Shown in pieces: positions 10,175-19,102 of a stretch of 64,000 nucleotides of DNA (within the stretch, counting starts at the first letter, position 1; each line of letters begins with the position of its first letter). The stretch is from positions 4,392,501 through 4,456,500 of the forward strand of contig NC_011071.1 of the NCBI RefSeq assembly GCF_000020665.1, given 5' to 3'. The translations under genes and the position numbers were made by a program. This DNA is from Stenotrophomonas maltophilia R551-3 (lineage in GTDB: Bacteria; Pseudomonadota; Gammaproteobacteria; Xanthomonadales; Xanthomonadaceae). The notes below the pieces were generated by a model. The model ran no database searches and was not told the DNA's origin. It worked only from the letters and a program-made list of their open reading frames with translations.

Positions 10175-10615
10175 TTACTTGACCTTGGCGTAGGTGCCCT
10201 TCAGCGCGACACCGGCGAGGATGGTGCCGGCGTAGCACTCGTAATTGGTGCTGCTCTTGAACTCGTTCTTCTTGTAGTAACTGACGATGTCGACCACGGC
10301 GTTGGCACCGCGCGACTTGGCACCGTCCTGCAGCGCGCGCAGCGCCGACAGCGCAACCCAGCGGCAGGCCTCGGCGTCGCTCTTGTTGGCGGCGTTGGTC
10401 TTCTTGTTGGTCACGTCTTCGCCGAGGCGCTGCTGCACGCTGACCGGCTGGCCGGCCAGGTAGAAGCGGACGCTGCCGTCGATGCCGGCGTCCTTGGCAG
10501 CCTGCGAGCTGACCAGTTCCTGCAGGGACTGCTCCACGCGGGTGTCGCGGGCGGAGGCGGTGGAGGTCAGGGCCAGCAGCGCGGTGGCCGTGGCGATCAT
10601 CAGGGTGCGGCGCAT
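10175..10615 (-). CDS. Small secreted protein at the end of the APE operon
   Basis: 146 aa with a clear signal peptide (MRRTLMIATATALLALTSTA, cleavage near ASA-RD). The mature part carries two cysteines (EACRW, YECYAG) and a region around RGANAVVDIVSYYKK, resembling the small YbjQ/heavy-metal-binding-like folds. Homologues are often labelled 'excinuclease ATPase subunit', but nothing UvrA-like is present: no Walker motif and no zinc fingers. The ATG at 10615 is preferred over one at 10681 because AAGGAGA lies before it and the signal peptide begins there. It follows apeR after 62 bases and is probably the last gene of the operon. Its role is unknown; a periplasmic or outer-membrane accessory role is a guess. 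Confidence 0.8.
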   Translation of the reverse strand: MRRTLMIATATALLALTSTASARDTRVEQSLQELVSSQAAKDAGIDGSVRFYLAGQPVSVQQRLGEDVTNKKTNAANKSDAEACRWVALSALRALQDGAKSRGANAVVDIVSYYKKNEFKSSTNYECYAGTILAGVALKGTYAKVK

Positions 10616-10677
10616 CGGAACATCTCCTTGTCGAGGGTGCGGGTAGGTTGCGGGAACAGCAGCGGTGGGGCGGTGGA

Positions 10678-11916
10678 TCACTCGCTCCAGCGGCGGAACA
10701 CCAGCGAGGTGTTGATGCCGCCGAAGGCGAAGTTGTTGCTCATCACGTACTCGGCCTGCAGTTCGCGGCCTTGGCCGGTGATGAAGTCGAGCTGGCCACA
10801 GCGTGGATCGACCTCGGCCAGGTTCAGCGTAGGGGCGAACCAGCCGGCGCGCATCATCTCGATGCTCATCCAGGCCTCGAACGCACCGCAGGCACCCAGC
10901 ATGTGGCCGACGTAGCTCTTCAGCGAGCTGATCGGCATGCGGCTGCCGAACACCTGCGCGGTCGCCTGGGTCTCGGCGATGTCGCCGTGATCGGTGGCGG
11001 TGCCGTGGGCGTTGACGTAGTCGATCTGTGCCGCGTCCAGCCCGGCATCCTCCAGCGCCAAGCGCATGGCCTGGGCCATGGTGTCGGCGCTGGGCTGGGT
11101 GACGTGCTGGCCATCGCTGTTGGTGCCGTAGCCGACCACTTCGGCAAGGATGGTGGCACCGCGCGCCTGCGCGTGCTCCAGGTCTTCCAGGATCAGCGTG
11201 CAGGCACCCTCGCCCAGCACCAGGCCATCACGGCCGGCATCGAACGGGCGCGGCGTGGTCTGCGGCGCATCGTTGCGCACGCTGGTGGCAAACAGGGTGT
11301 CGAACACCGCCGCAGCGGTGGCATCGAGCTGCTCGGCACCGCCGGCCACCATCACCGTCTGCTTGCCGCTGCGGATGGCCTCGTAGGCCGCGCCCACGCC
11401 CTGGCTGCCCGAGGTGCAGGCACTGGAGGTGGTGTAGACGCGCCCGGACAAACCAAAGAACACACCGATGTTGACCGGCGCGGTGTGGCTCATCATCTTC
11501 AGGTAGGTGGTGGCACTGATGCCGTCGGTGGTGAATTCGTTGAGCATGCGGCCGAATTCGCCGGTGGCCTCATGGCTGCCCGAGGACGAGCCGTAGGCCA
11601 CGCCGGTACGGCCGCTGCGCAGCACCGGGTGTTCATGCAGGCCGGCCCGGCGCAGCGCCATCTCGGTGGCGCGCACCGACATGATCGCGACCTTGCCCAT
11701 CGAGCGGGTGGTCTTGCGGTTGTAGTTCGGCGGCAGCTCGAAGTCCTGCGCCGGCGCGGCCAGCTTGGTGTTCAGGCCGGCATAGACATCCCATTCGGGC
11801 ATCGTGCGCACGGCATTGCGGCAGCTGCGCAGGTGCGCTTCGATGGTGGGCCAGTCGTGGCCGAGCGGACTGATGGCGGCGGCACCGGTGACCACCACGC
11901 GACGATCGGCGGCCAT
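10678..11916 (-). CDS. apeR: Beta-ketoacyl-ACP synthase, ApeR type
   Basis: 412 aa, full-length FabF/KAS-II-like. The Cys-His-His triad is intact: nucleophile C167 in TTSSACTSGSQ, His in NAHGTATDHGD and His in KSYVGHMLGACG. It would catalyse decarboxylative condensation in polyene building, probably as the second ketosynthase beside ApeO. Its ATG overlaps the stop codon of the ketoreductase gene (ATGA), as in other APE loci where the order O-P-Q-R is kept. A housekeeping fabF is unlikely here because of the cluster context. Confidence 0.9.
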   Translation of the reverse strand: MAADRRVVVTGAAAISPLGHDWPTIEAHLRSCRNAVRTMPEWDVYAGLNTKLAAPAQDFELPPNYNRKTTRSMGKVAIMSVRATEMALRRAGLHEHPVLRSGRTGVAYGSSSGSHEATGEFGRMLNEFTTDGISATTYLKMMSHTAPVNIGVFFGLSGRVYTTSSACTSGSQGVGAAYEAIRSGKQTVMVAGGAEQLDATAAAVFDTLFATSVRNDAPQTTPRPFDAGRDGLVLGEGACTLILEDLEHAQARGATILAEVVGYGTNSDGQHVTQPSADTMAQAMRLALEDAGLDAAQIDYVNAHGTATDHGDIAETQATAQVFGSRMPISSLKSYVGHMLGACGAFEAWMSIEMMRAGWFAPTLNLAEVDPRCGQLDFITGQGRELQAEYVMSNNFAFGGINTSLVFRRWSE

Positions 11917-12647
11917 CAGAGCATGCCTCCGTTCACCGAGATCACCTGGCGGGTGATGTAGCCGGCCGGCTCGGACAGCAGGAACGCCACCGTGGCCGCC
12001 ACTTCGTCGGGACGACCGACGCGGCCGGCGGGAATCAGCTTGAGCGCGTGTTCGATCACTTCATCATTGAGCATTTCGGTCTCGATCAGGCCCGGGGCCA
12101 CGCAGTTGACGGTGATCTGGCGGCTGGCCAGTTCCAGCGCCAGCGCCTTGGTGGCACCGATGATGCCGGCCTTGGCGGCACTGTAATTGACCTGGCCGCG
12201 GTTGCCGGCCAGCCCGGACACCGACGACAGGGTGACGATGCGGCCCGGCTTGCGCCGCCGCACCATCGGCATGATCAGCGGATGCAGCACGTTGTAGAAG
12301 CCATCCAGGTTGGTGTGGATGACCTGGTCCCAATCCTCCGCCGACAGCGCCGGGAAGGCGCCATCACGGGCGATGCCGGCATTGCAGACCACGCCGTAGT
12401 ACGCGCCGTGCGCTTCGACATCAGCCTCCAGCGCGGCGCGTGCGGCCTCGCGGTCGGCTACGTCGAACGCCAGCACGCGGGCCTGCTGGCCCATGGCCTG
12501 GATCTCGGCCACCACGGCCTGTGCCTCTTCCAGGCGGCTGCGGCAATGCACCACCACGTCGAAGCCATCGCGCGCGATGCGCAGCGCGATGGCCCGGCCG
12601 ATGCCCCGGCTGGCGCCGGTCACCAGCACGCTTCGATTCCCTGTCAT
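11916..12647 (-). CDS. apeQ: 3-ketoacyl-ACP reductase, ApeQ (FabG-like SDR)
   Basis: 243 aa short-chain dehydrogenase. The NADP-binding motif TGASRGIGRAIAL is at the N-terminus, NAG is present in CNAGIARDG, and the catalytic Ser-Tyr-Lys set is seen in SSVSGLAGNRGQVNYSAAKA. It would reduce the beta-keto group on the ACP-bound chain after each condensation. The start at 12647 gives an ATGA overlap with apeP upstream, and the stop overlaps the apeR start, so translation is coupled on both sides. Confidence 0.92.
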   Translation of the reverse strand: MTGNRSVLVTGASRGIGRAIALRIARDGFDVVVHCRSRLEEAQAVVAEIQAMGQQARVLAFDVADREAARAALEADVEAHGAYYGVVCNAGIARDGAFPALSAEDWDQVIHTNLDGFYNVLHPLIMPMVRRRKPGRIVTLSSVSGLAGNRGQVNYSAAKAGIIGATKALALELASRQITVNCVAPGLIETEMLNDEVIEHALKLIPAGRVGRPDEVAATVAFLLSEPAGYITRQVISVNGGML

Positions 12648-13099
12648 GCCTGTCCACTCTCCAGATAGGCCATCGCGTCGGCCGGTTCGAACACCGACAC
12701 GTTGGCTGTCGCCCATTCGTCCTCACCTGCCAGGATGCGGCAGGCGAACATCCCCAATCCATTGTCACCCAACAGCTCGCAGCGCGCCTGTACGCGCAGC
12801 CGCGAACCGCTGGGGAAGCTGCTGCGCGCGCTGCTGTAGCGGCGGCTGCCGAGCAGGAAGCCCAGCTGCGGCGGCTTGCCGGCCGCACGCGCGCGGCAGC
12901 CGGCCCAGGCCGCGATGGCCTGCGCCATGTATTCGATGCCGACCCATGCCGGCACCTGGCCATCCTCGACGAACAGGCCGGCCTCGGGCACCACCAGTTC
13001 GGCCTCGAGGGCGTCCTGGTCCCACTGCGTGATGCACTCCAGCAGGCACATGTCCTGGCGATGCGGCACCACGTCTTCGATCGCGTACAGCGTGTTCAT
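12644..13099 (-). CDS. apeP: Hot-dog dehydratase partner, ApeP
   Basis: 151 aa hot-dog protein resembling 3-hydroxylacyl-ACP dehydratases. The helix PAWVGIEYMAQAIAAWAG holds the acidic residue seen in FabZ, but the HFP histidine motif of active FabA/FabZ enzymes is missing. In characterised APE systems ApeP works as a complex with the active dehydratase ApeI, which fits a partner or scaffold role. Here ApeI is the C-terminal part of the fused ligase, so ApeP would have to pair with that domain. Both ends overlap neighbouring genes by 4 bases. Confidence 0.85.
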   Translation of the reverse strand: MNTLYAIEDVVPHRQDMCLLECITQWDQDALEAELVVPEAGLFVEDGQVPAWVGIEYMAQAIAAWAGCRARAAGKPPQLGFLLGSRRYSSARSSFPSGSRLRVQARCELLGDNGLGMFACRILAGEDEWATANVSVFEPADAMAYLESGQA

Positions 13100-14280
13100 C
13101 GACGCTCCAGTGCCAGCACGGCATTGCTGCCGCCGAAGGCGAACGAATTGCTCAGCACCCGCCGCGGCGCCTGCGCCAGGCAGGAGCCCGGCGCGACCAG
13201 CGGCAGCACCGGCAGTGCGGGGTCGGGCACGCCGTCCCACCAGTGCGGCGGCAGCTGCTGCTGTGGGTTCTCGGCCAGCAGGATCCAGCACAGCGCCGCC
13301 TCGATCGCGCCCGAGGCACCCAGCGTATGGCCGGTCAGCGGCTTGGTCGAACTGGCCGGCACGCCATTGCCCAGCACCTGCGAGACCGCCAGGCTTTCCA
13401 TCGCATCGTTGTGCCCGGTGGCGGTGCCATGCAGGTTCACGTAATCCACTTCGTCGGCACCCCAGCCGGCGCGCAGCAGCGCCTGCTGCAGGGCGTCGAT
13501 GGCCCCCATCCCCTGCGGATCGGGGGCGGACATGTGATGGGCATCGGCCGATTCGCCCCACCCGGCCAGGCACACCGGACCCGGCTCGCGGGTAAGCAGG
13601 AACAGCGCGGCGCCCTCGCCGATGTTGATGCCGGCGCGGTGCTGCGAGAACGGATTGCAGCGCAGTGCCGACACCGATTCCAACGCGCTGAAGCCGGCCA
13701 CGGTGAAGCGGCACAGCGAATCGGCACCGCCGGCAATCACCGCATCGACGATGCCGGCGCGCAGCATGCGCGCGGCCGACATCAGCGCCTTGGCGCTGGA
13801 CGAGCAGGCGGTGGACAGGGTCCATGCCGGCCCCTGTGCACCACTGCGCTGGCGCACGAACTGCGCGGCGGTGCCCATTTCCTGCTGGGCGTAATCGAAG
13901 CCCTGCGGCCACTGGCCCTGTTCGGCGTGGGTGCGCAGGGCCTGCTCGGATTCACCAATGCCCGAGGTGCTGGTGCCCAGCACCACCGCCACACGCTCGG
14001 CACCATGGCGGGCGATCGCGGCGGCCACCGCTGGTGCGATCTGCGCCAGTGCCACGTCCAGCAGGGCGTTGTTGCGCCCGCGCAGGGCCACCGGCAGGTC
14101 CTCCAGCGCCGGCAGCGGCGTGCGCACCTCTCCCAGCGCCAGGGTGCGCCCCGGCAGCAGGCTGTCGTTGTCGCTGAGCCCGCCCGGCACATCGGCGAAC
14201 ATCGCCGACGCGACCGCGGCGCGGCCATCGCCGAGCGCGCAGACTACGCCCAGGTCGTTCAGGTAGATCGGTGCACTCAT
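13096..14280 (-). CDS. apeO: Beta-ketoacyl-ACP synthase, ApeO type
   Basis: 394 aa. The ketosynthase nucleophile is C159 (LSTACSSSAK), with His in NLHGTATGHND and His in TKPLTGHTLGASG, so it is catalytically complete. In studied APE systems the ApeO ketosynthase pairs with ApeC, a chain-length factor encoded here at the far end of the operon. The start at 14280 overlaps the apeN stop (ATGA); a longer in-frame start at 14385 would run deep into apeN and is rejected. Confidence 0.9.
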   Translation of the reverse strand: MSAPIYLNDLGVVCALGDGRAAVASAMFADVPGGLSDNDSLLPGRTLALGEVRTPLPALEDLPVALRGRNNALLDVALAQIAPAVAAAIARHGAERVAVVLGTSTSGIGESEQALRTHAEQGQWPQGFDYAQQEMGTAAQFVRQRSGAQGPAWTLSTACSSSAKALMSAARMLRAGIVDAVIAGGADSLCRFTVAGFSALESVSALRCNPFSQHRAGINIGEGAALFLLTREPGPVCLAGWGESADAHHMSAPDPQGMGAIDALQQALLRAGWGADEVDYVNLHGTATGHNDAMESLAVSQVLGNGVPASSTKPLTGHTLGASGAIEAALCWILLAENPQQQLPPHWWDGVPDPALPVLPLVAPGSCLAQAPRRVLSNSFAFGGSNAVLALERR

Positions 14281-14834
14281 CGGTCCTGCCCGGCCATGTC
14301 GATCGATTCGATGCGCAGCGCATAGCCTTCGGCGCGGTTGTCCAGCTGCACGCTGCCATCGTCCAGGCGCTGCAGCTGCAGCCACACCGTGCCGTCGCGC
14401 GACAGGCTGCGCTGTCGGCCGTCATCGCTGACCTGCCAGCCGGCCGGCAGCGCGGCGGCAATGGCCGCGGTCGGCCACAGCGCGAACTGCAGGTCATCCA
14501 GCACACGCTCGGCACGTACCTGCGGCGGCAGCCACGGTGCGCGCTGCTGGGTCAGCTGCTGGCCGTCCCACTGCAGGCGCACGCCGGTCTGGCCCATCGC
14601 CTGCACCGCCAGCTGCACCTGCTGCGCATCGGCTTCCAGCAGAGCATCCAGGTCGCGCTCATGCGTACCGAAACGGAAATGCAGCTGCTGCTGCAATGCC
14701 AGCGGCGCCGGCAGGCTGGCCGGCGACAGGCGCAGCGGCGGCAGTTCCACCAATGGCTTGGGCATGCGGCCGGCACAGGCGGCCAGCACCAGGCACAGCA
14801 GCACGGCCGCGGTACGGGCGATCAGGCGCTGCAC
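14277..14834 (-). CDS. apeN: DUF3261 lipoprotein, ApeN
   Basis: 185 aa. The N-terminal signal ends in a lipobox (LCLVLAAC, lipidated Cys near residue 20), so this should be a lipoprotein of the periplasmic face. The body is predicted beta-rich, with repeated QLQLDxG-type strands (WLQLQRLDDGSVQLDN). DUF3261 lipoproteins occur in APE loci after the MMPL exporter gene and may help place the lipidated pigment in the outer membrane; this role is inferred from context. It overlaps the end of the halogenase-like gene and the start of apeO. Confidence 0.83.
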   Translation of the reverse strand: MQRLIARTAAVLLCLVLAACAGRMPKPLVELPPLRLSPASLPAPLALQQQLHFRFGTHERDLDALLEADAQQVQLAVQAMGQTGVRLQWDGQQLTQQRAPWLPPQVRAERVLDDLQFALWPTAAIAAALPAGWQVSDDGRQRSLSRDGTVWLQLQRLDDGSVQLDNRAEGYALRIESIDMAGQDR

Positions 14835-16072
14835 AGCTGCTCCAGCACGCGCATGCGGCGGCCGCTTTCGTCGGCCACATACGGGTTGTTGGTGTCCCAG
14901 GCGTAGCCGGCCAGGATGGAACTGATCATGTCGCGTACTTCGGGCTGCTGCTGCGGGTGGTAGATGATCTTCTGGAAGCCGCCCTCGTACCAGCTTTCAA
15001 CGAAGCGGCGGAAGGTCTTCACGCCAGCACGCAGCGGGATCGAGAATTCAGCTTCCCAGTCGACGGTTTCGCCGGCATAGCGGCGCGCCAGGCATTCGCT
15101 GGCCAGCTGCGCGGACTTGAAGGCGATGGTGACGCCGGAGGAGAACACCGGGTCGAGGAACTCGCCGGCATTGCCCAGCAGGGCGTAGCCCGGGCCCCAC
15201 AACGAGCTGACATTGGCCGAGTAACCGGTGATGCGGCGCACCGGCAGCACCGCCCATTCGGCGTTGGCCAGCAGCCGGGTCAGGTTGGGGTCCTCGCCGA
15301 CGATGGCCCGCAGCTTCTGCAGGTCGTCGCCTTCGTAGCGTTCGAAGAACGACGGCTCGGCGACCACGCCCAGCGAGCAGCAGCCGTTGGAGAACGGGAT
15401 CGTCCAGTACCAGACGTCGATGTGCTCGGGATGGGTGGTGATCAGGATCTTGTTGCGATCGAAGTCCGCTTCGGCCGGAATGTTGTCCCGCACGTGGCAG
15501 AAGATCGCGCCGCGCACCGGGAAGTTGGACGGCGATTCCAGCTGCAGCAGGCGCGGCAGCAGGCGTGCGAAACCGGATGCATCGAGGATGAAATCGGCTT
15601 CGATGCGGTACTCGCTGCCGTCCGGACGGCGCACGGTCACCGCCGGCTGCTCGCCCGCTTCAACCGACAGCACTTCATCACCGAAGCGCAGCGTGGTGCC
15701 CATGCGTTCGGCACCGCGCGCCAGCACGTTGTCGAAGTCGGCGCGCTGCACCTGGTAGGTCGTGCCCCAACCCGGCGAGAACTTCTTCCTGAAGTCGAAC
15801 GCGGTGCGCGCCTCGCCATGCACGAAGGCCGCGCCGTTCTTGTGCTGGAAGCCCGCTTCGACCACGTCCTGCAACAGGCCGGCAGCCTCGATGTACTCCA
15901 TGCTCTGCGGCAGCAGGCTTTCACCGATGGAGAAACGCGGGAACTGCTGGCGCTCCAGCATCAGCACCTGGCGGCCCTGCTGGCGCAGCATCGCCGCGGC
16001 CACCGAGCCGGCCGGGCCCGCACCGATGATCAGGATTTCAGTACGTTCGACAGCATCCACAGCAGTATTCAT
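14822..16072 (-). CDS. FAD-dependent oxidoreductase, flavin-dependent halogenase-like
   Basis: 416 aa. The FAD-binding GAGPAG lies at residues 17-22, followed by the RFSIGESLLP segment shared by halogenases and geranylgeranyl-reductase-like enzymes. K78 in FQHKNG sits where flavin halogenases carry the lysine that handles hypohalous acid. Residues 221-226 read WYWTIP, an exact match to WxWxIP, the signature used to recognise flavin-dependent halogenases. Length and motif spacing fit the variant-B (carrier-bound or phenolic substrate) type. It lies inside the APE operon between the MMPL exporter and the lipoprotein. Xanthomonadins are brominated aryl polyenes, so halogenation of the aryl head is a sensible proposal; a monooxygenase role remains possible. 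Confidence 0.75.
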   Translation of the reverse strand: MNTAVDAVERTEILIIGAGPAGSVAAAMLRQQGRQVLMLERQQFPRFSIGESLLPQSMEYIEAAGLLQDVVEAGFQHKNGAAFVHGEARTAFDFRKKFSPGWGTTYQVQRADFDNVLARGAERMGTTLRFGDEVLSVEAGEQPAVTVRRPDGSEYRIEADFILDASGFARLLPRLLQLESPSNFPVRGAIFCHVRDNIPAEADFDRNKILITTHPEHIDVWYWTIPFSNGCCSLGVVAEPSFFERYEGDDLQKLRAIVGEDPNLTRLLANAEWAVLPVRRITGYSANVSSLWGPGYALLGNAGEFLDPVFSSGVTIAFKSAQLASECLARRYAGETVDWEAEFSIPLRAGVKTFRRFVESWYEGGFQKIIYHPQQQPEVRDMISSILAGYAWDTNNPYVADESGRRMRVLEQLCSA

Positions 16073-16125
16073 CGGTGCGTCCTTGTTGCTCGATCAGGTG
16101 GAAAGAAGGAAGTCAGAAGACAGGT

Positions 16126-18501
16126 TCAAGCTGGCGGCAGGTCATGTGGCGGCGGCCGGAACAGCGGCGAGATCAGCCAGACCAGGCCGATGCCGAACAG
16201 CAGCGTCAGGCCGAACGCGCGCAGCGCCGGGGTCTGCGACAGGCCCAGCAGGCCGAACGACAGCCAGGTGCTGGCCGCGCCCACGCACACTGCCAGCCAG
16301 GCGCTGGCATCGCCACGGTGCTCGATCAGGAAGATGCCGTAGTCGATGCCCATGCCCAGCAGCAGCATCAGTGCCAGCACGTTGAACAGCTGCAGCGGCT
16401 GGCCGAACAGACCCAGCAGGCCCAGGGTCAAGGCACCGGCAATCAGGGTCGGCGCGAACACGCGCCAGGCCTGGCCGCGGTAGCGCAGCCACAGCGCGCC
16501 GAACACCAGCGCGATGCCGACCAGCAGCAGCCCACCCATCAGCTTGCGGTAGTGGCCCAGCAGCGTGGAGAAGTCGGCAGTACGGTCCACCCAGCGCACA
16601 CCCGGCAGGCCTTCGGCCGCGCCCTGCAGGGTGGCCAGCGCATCGGCGCGCGACAGGTCATCGACCATCACCACGCTGATCATCTGCCCACCGACCTCGC
16701 CCACCCACAGGTGGCGGAACGGCTGCGACGCCGGCGAGGCCAGGAAGGCTTCGGCGCTGAGTGGTGCGGCCGCGAACTGCGGTCGCTGCAGCGGCTCGCC
16801 CACGGCCTCGGACACGGCCGACAGCACGCTGGGTTCCACCCTCGCGGTCAGCGCGGCATCGGCCTGCTGGCGCGACGGCGACGGCAGCCAATCGCTGATC
16901 GCGCGATAGCCACCAATGCGCTTGTCGTTGGCCAATACACGCAGGCGTTCGGTCAGCGCTTCTTCGCGCTGCAGCAGCTGCGCGGCATCGGCACCCTGCA
17001 CCAGGTAGAACTGCGCCGGGCTGGGCATGCCCAGCAACTGGCTCAGGCGGATCTGCTGCGCCATCAATGCCGGCGGCGACGACTGCAGGCTGCGCAGGTC
17101 GTCGTTGCTCTGCAGGCGCGCGATGCCGATGGCAGACAGTGCCAGCGTGATCACCACGAACATCGTCACCGCGCGGCGGCCATGCAGGCGCGGGAAACGC
17201 TCCAGCGTGTTGCCCAGCCACTGCGAGAAGCGGGTCTGGCGGATCTCGCCACCATCCAGCCACGGGAACCAGAAGATCACCGTGAGGAAGGCGGCAGCCA
17301 GGCCGACCACCGAGAACAGCGCCATCTGGCGCAGGCCCGGGAACGGGGCCAGGCCCAATGCCAGGTAGGCCAGCGCACTGGTCAGCAGGGCCAGCCACAG
17401 GCCAGGCAGCAGATGCCGCAGCAGTTTCCAGCGACGATCGGCCGGCTCGGCCTGGCGCGAGGCGAACCAGTGAATGCCGTAGTCCTCGGCCACGCCCACC
17501 AGCGACGCACCAAATACCAGAGTCAGCACGTGCACCTTGCCAAACACCAGCACGGTCACCGCCAGCGCCACACCACAGCCGATCAGCAGCGAGGCGGCCA
17601 CCAGCAGGATCGGCCGCAGCGAGCGGAATGCCAGCCACACCAGCAGCAGCACCGCCGCCAGCGACCCCCAACCGATGGTGTTGATCTCCTGGTTGGCCTG
17701 CACCGCGGCCGCTTCGGCGTGCAGTGGCACGCCGGCATGCAGGATCTCCAGATCCGGAGCGGCCGCTTTTGCTGCCTGCCCGGCACGTTCCAGCAGGCCA
17801 TCGAGATGGCGTTCGCCGTCGAGCTGGAACGCCGAACCCGGCGTGTCGAACTGCAGCGCGGCCCAATGCTTGTCCTCGGCTTCGAGCAGGCCGTCATCGC
17901 CCAGCCGCAGTCCCGAACCCTGCGCCTGCTGCTGCCACCACTGCGGCCACAGCGACAACGGGTCCTGCCGCCAGTCGGTCAGGCGCGGCGCGCCCATCGG
18001 GCCGTACAGCGCGGCCAACGCCTGTTCGGCCAACGCGCCCGGCTCGCTGCCCTGCAGCTGCTCGCGCTGTGCAGGTGTCAGCAGGCGGTCACGGTACGGC
18101 GCGTAGAACGCGCGCGCCTCATCGAACCAGCCTTCGATCGAGCCGCTGGGTACCAGCAGGGCGTGATCGGCGTCCTTGGCCATGGCTGCGGCAAAAGCCG
18201 CCTGCGCACGCTTGGCGACAGCACCGTCCTTGCTGCCCAGCAGCACGACCACCTGCCGCGAGCTGCCGTCGGCGATGCGCCGGGTGACATCGCTCAACAG
18301 GCGGTCGTGTGCATCCTGCGGCAGCAGGGCGAGGATGTCGGTGTCGATCCGCGATTGCTGGCTCCACAGGTGCCACTGCTGCGCGCCCAGTACCACCAGC
18401 ACCAGCAGCCAGGCGATGCCCAGCCAGTGCCACCAGCGTCGCAACCGGTCCGGTGCGTTCGATGCCGCGGCCTCACTCAAAGCGGCGGGCCTCGTCGGCA
18501 T
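16126..18501 (-). CDS. apeM: MMPL-family exporter, ApeM
   Basis: 791 aa, RND/MMPL architecture: one N-terminal helix, a large periplasmic loop, a block of about five helices, then a second loop and block. The last block holds the MMPL motif LGMGIDYGIFLIEH. The family moves lipids and lipid-like molecules across the inner membrane. In APE loci it is the candidate exporter of the acylated polyene, working with the LolA-like ApeL. It overlaps apeL by 29 bases. The halogenase-like gene begins 54 bases downstream. Confidence 0.9.
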   Translation of the reverse strand: MPTRPAALSEAAASNAPDRLRRWWHWLGIAWLLVLVVLGAQQWHLWSQQSRIDTDILALLPQDAHDRLLSDVTRRIADGSSRQVVVLLGSKDGAVAKRAQAAFAAAMAKDADHALLVPSGSIEGWFDEARAFYAPYRDRLLTPAQREQLQGSEPGALAEQALAALYGPMGAPRLTDWRQDPLSLWPQWWQQQAQGSGLRLGDDGLLEAEDKHWAALQFDTPGSAFQLDGERHLDGLLERAGQAAKAAAPDLEILHAGVPLHAEAAAVQANQEINTIGWGSLAAVLLLVWLAFRSLRPILLVAASLLIGCGVALAVTVLVFGKVHVLTLVFGASLVGVAEDYGIHWFASRQAEPADRRWKLLRHLLPGLWLALLTSALAYLALGLAPFPGLRQMALFSVVGLAAAFLTVIFWFPWLDGGEIRQTRFSQWLGNTLERFPRLHGRRAVTMFVVITLALSAIGIARLQSNDDLRSLQSSPPALMAQQIRLSQLLGMPSPAQFYLVQGADAAQLLQREEALTERLRVLANDKRIGGYRAISDWLPSPSRQQADAALTARVEPSVLSAVSEAVGEPLQRPQFAAAPLSAEAFLASPASQPFRHLWVGEVGGQMISVVMVDDLSRADALATLQGAAEGLPGVRWVDRTADFSTLLGHYRKLMGGLLLVGIALVFGALWLRYRGQAWRVFAPTLIAGALTLGLLGLFGQPLQLFNVLALMLLLGMGIDYGIFLIEHRGDASAWLAVCVGAASTWLSFGLLGLSQTPALRAFGLTLLFGIGLVWLISPLFRPPPHDLPPA

Positions 18502-19102
18502 TGAGCGTGGCCGGCGTCTCGCTCAACACGCTGAACTGGATCTGCGTGCGGTCCTTGTTGGCCTCCACGATCTCGACCTGGCGCACATAGCGGTCGCCCT
18601 GCAGGGTCAGCGATTCGAAAGCCTTGGCCAGCATCGCCGACTTCGGCGTCAGCCGCAGCCGCCAGCCCTGCCCTTCACGACTGGCCGCCACGTTGAACTG
18701 GCTGGACAGCGCCTGCACGTCGCCACTCATCAGCGCGAACATGATCGCGTTCACCGAACGCATCGCCGGTTGCTGCCGTGCATCGAGTTCGACGCGGGCG
18801 CTGCCATCGCGCTGGCGGCTGAGGATGCGGTCGGCGGTGACCACCACCTCGGAGGGGAACGGCTTGAGCGTGGACCAGATCACGCCGTGCTGGCGCGCGA
18901 CCACGAACCGGCCCTGCGAGCGCAGCGGGTTCTTGAAGCCGCTGACCTGCTTTTCCTGGCTGAACTGGCCACGCAGCACGTCCGGCCGCGCCACCGCCTG
19001 GGTGATCGCATCGATGGCGGGGTCGGCCGCCTGCACCAGCGGTGCGGCCAGCAGCAGCAACGCGCACAGCAGTGCGCGCGCAAAACGGTTCGCTCGGTTC
19101 AT
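18473..19102 (-). CDS. apeL: LolA-like outer-membrane lipoprotein carrier, ApeL
   Basis: 209 aa. A signal peptide (ALLCALLLLAAPLVQA) is followed by a LolA-type domain: LRGQFSQEKQVSGF near the N-terminus, then FVVARQHGVIWSTLKPFPSE, as in carriers that bind acyl chains in a half-barrel. The likely job is to shuttle the lipidated polyene through the periplasm. The ATG at 19102 overlaps the apeK stop (ATGA) and begins the signal peptide exactly; longer in-frame starts lack a signal. Confidence 0.88.
   Translation of the reverse strand: MNRANRFARALLCALLLLAAPLVQAADPAIDAITQAVARPDVLRGQFSQEKQVSGFKNPLRSQGRFVVARQHGVIWSTLKPFPSEVVVTADRILSRQRDGSARVELDARQQPAMRSVNAIMFALMSGDVQALSSQFNVAASREGQGWRLRLTPKSAMLAKAFESLTLQGDRYVRQVEIVEANKDRTQIQFSVLSETPATLNADEARRFE

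Noticed and set aside
10175..10615. Excinuclease (UvrA) subunit
   Set aside because: The protein is a 146-aa secreted protein without Walker or zinc motifs; the name is an inherited database error.
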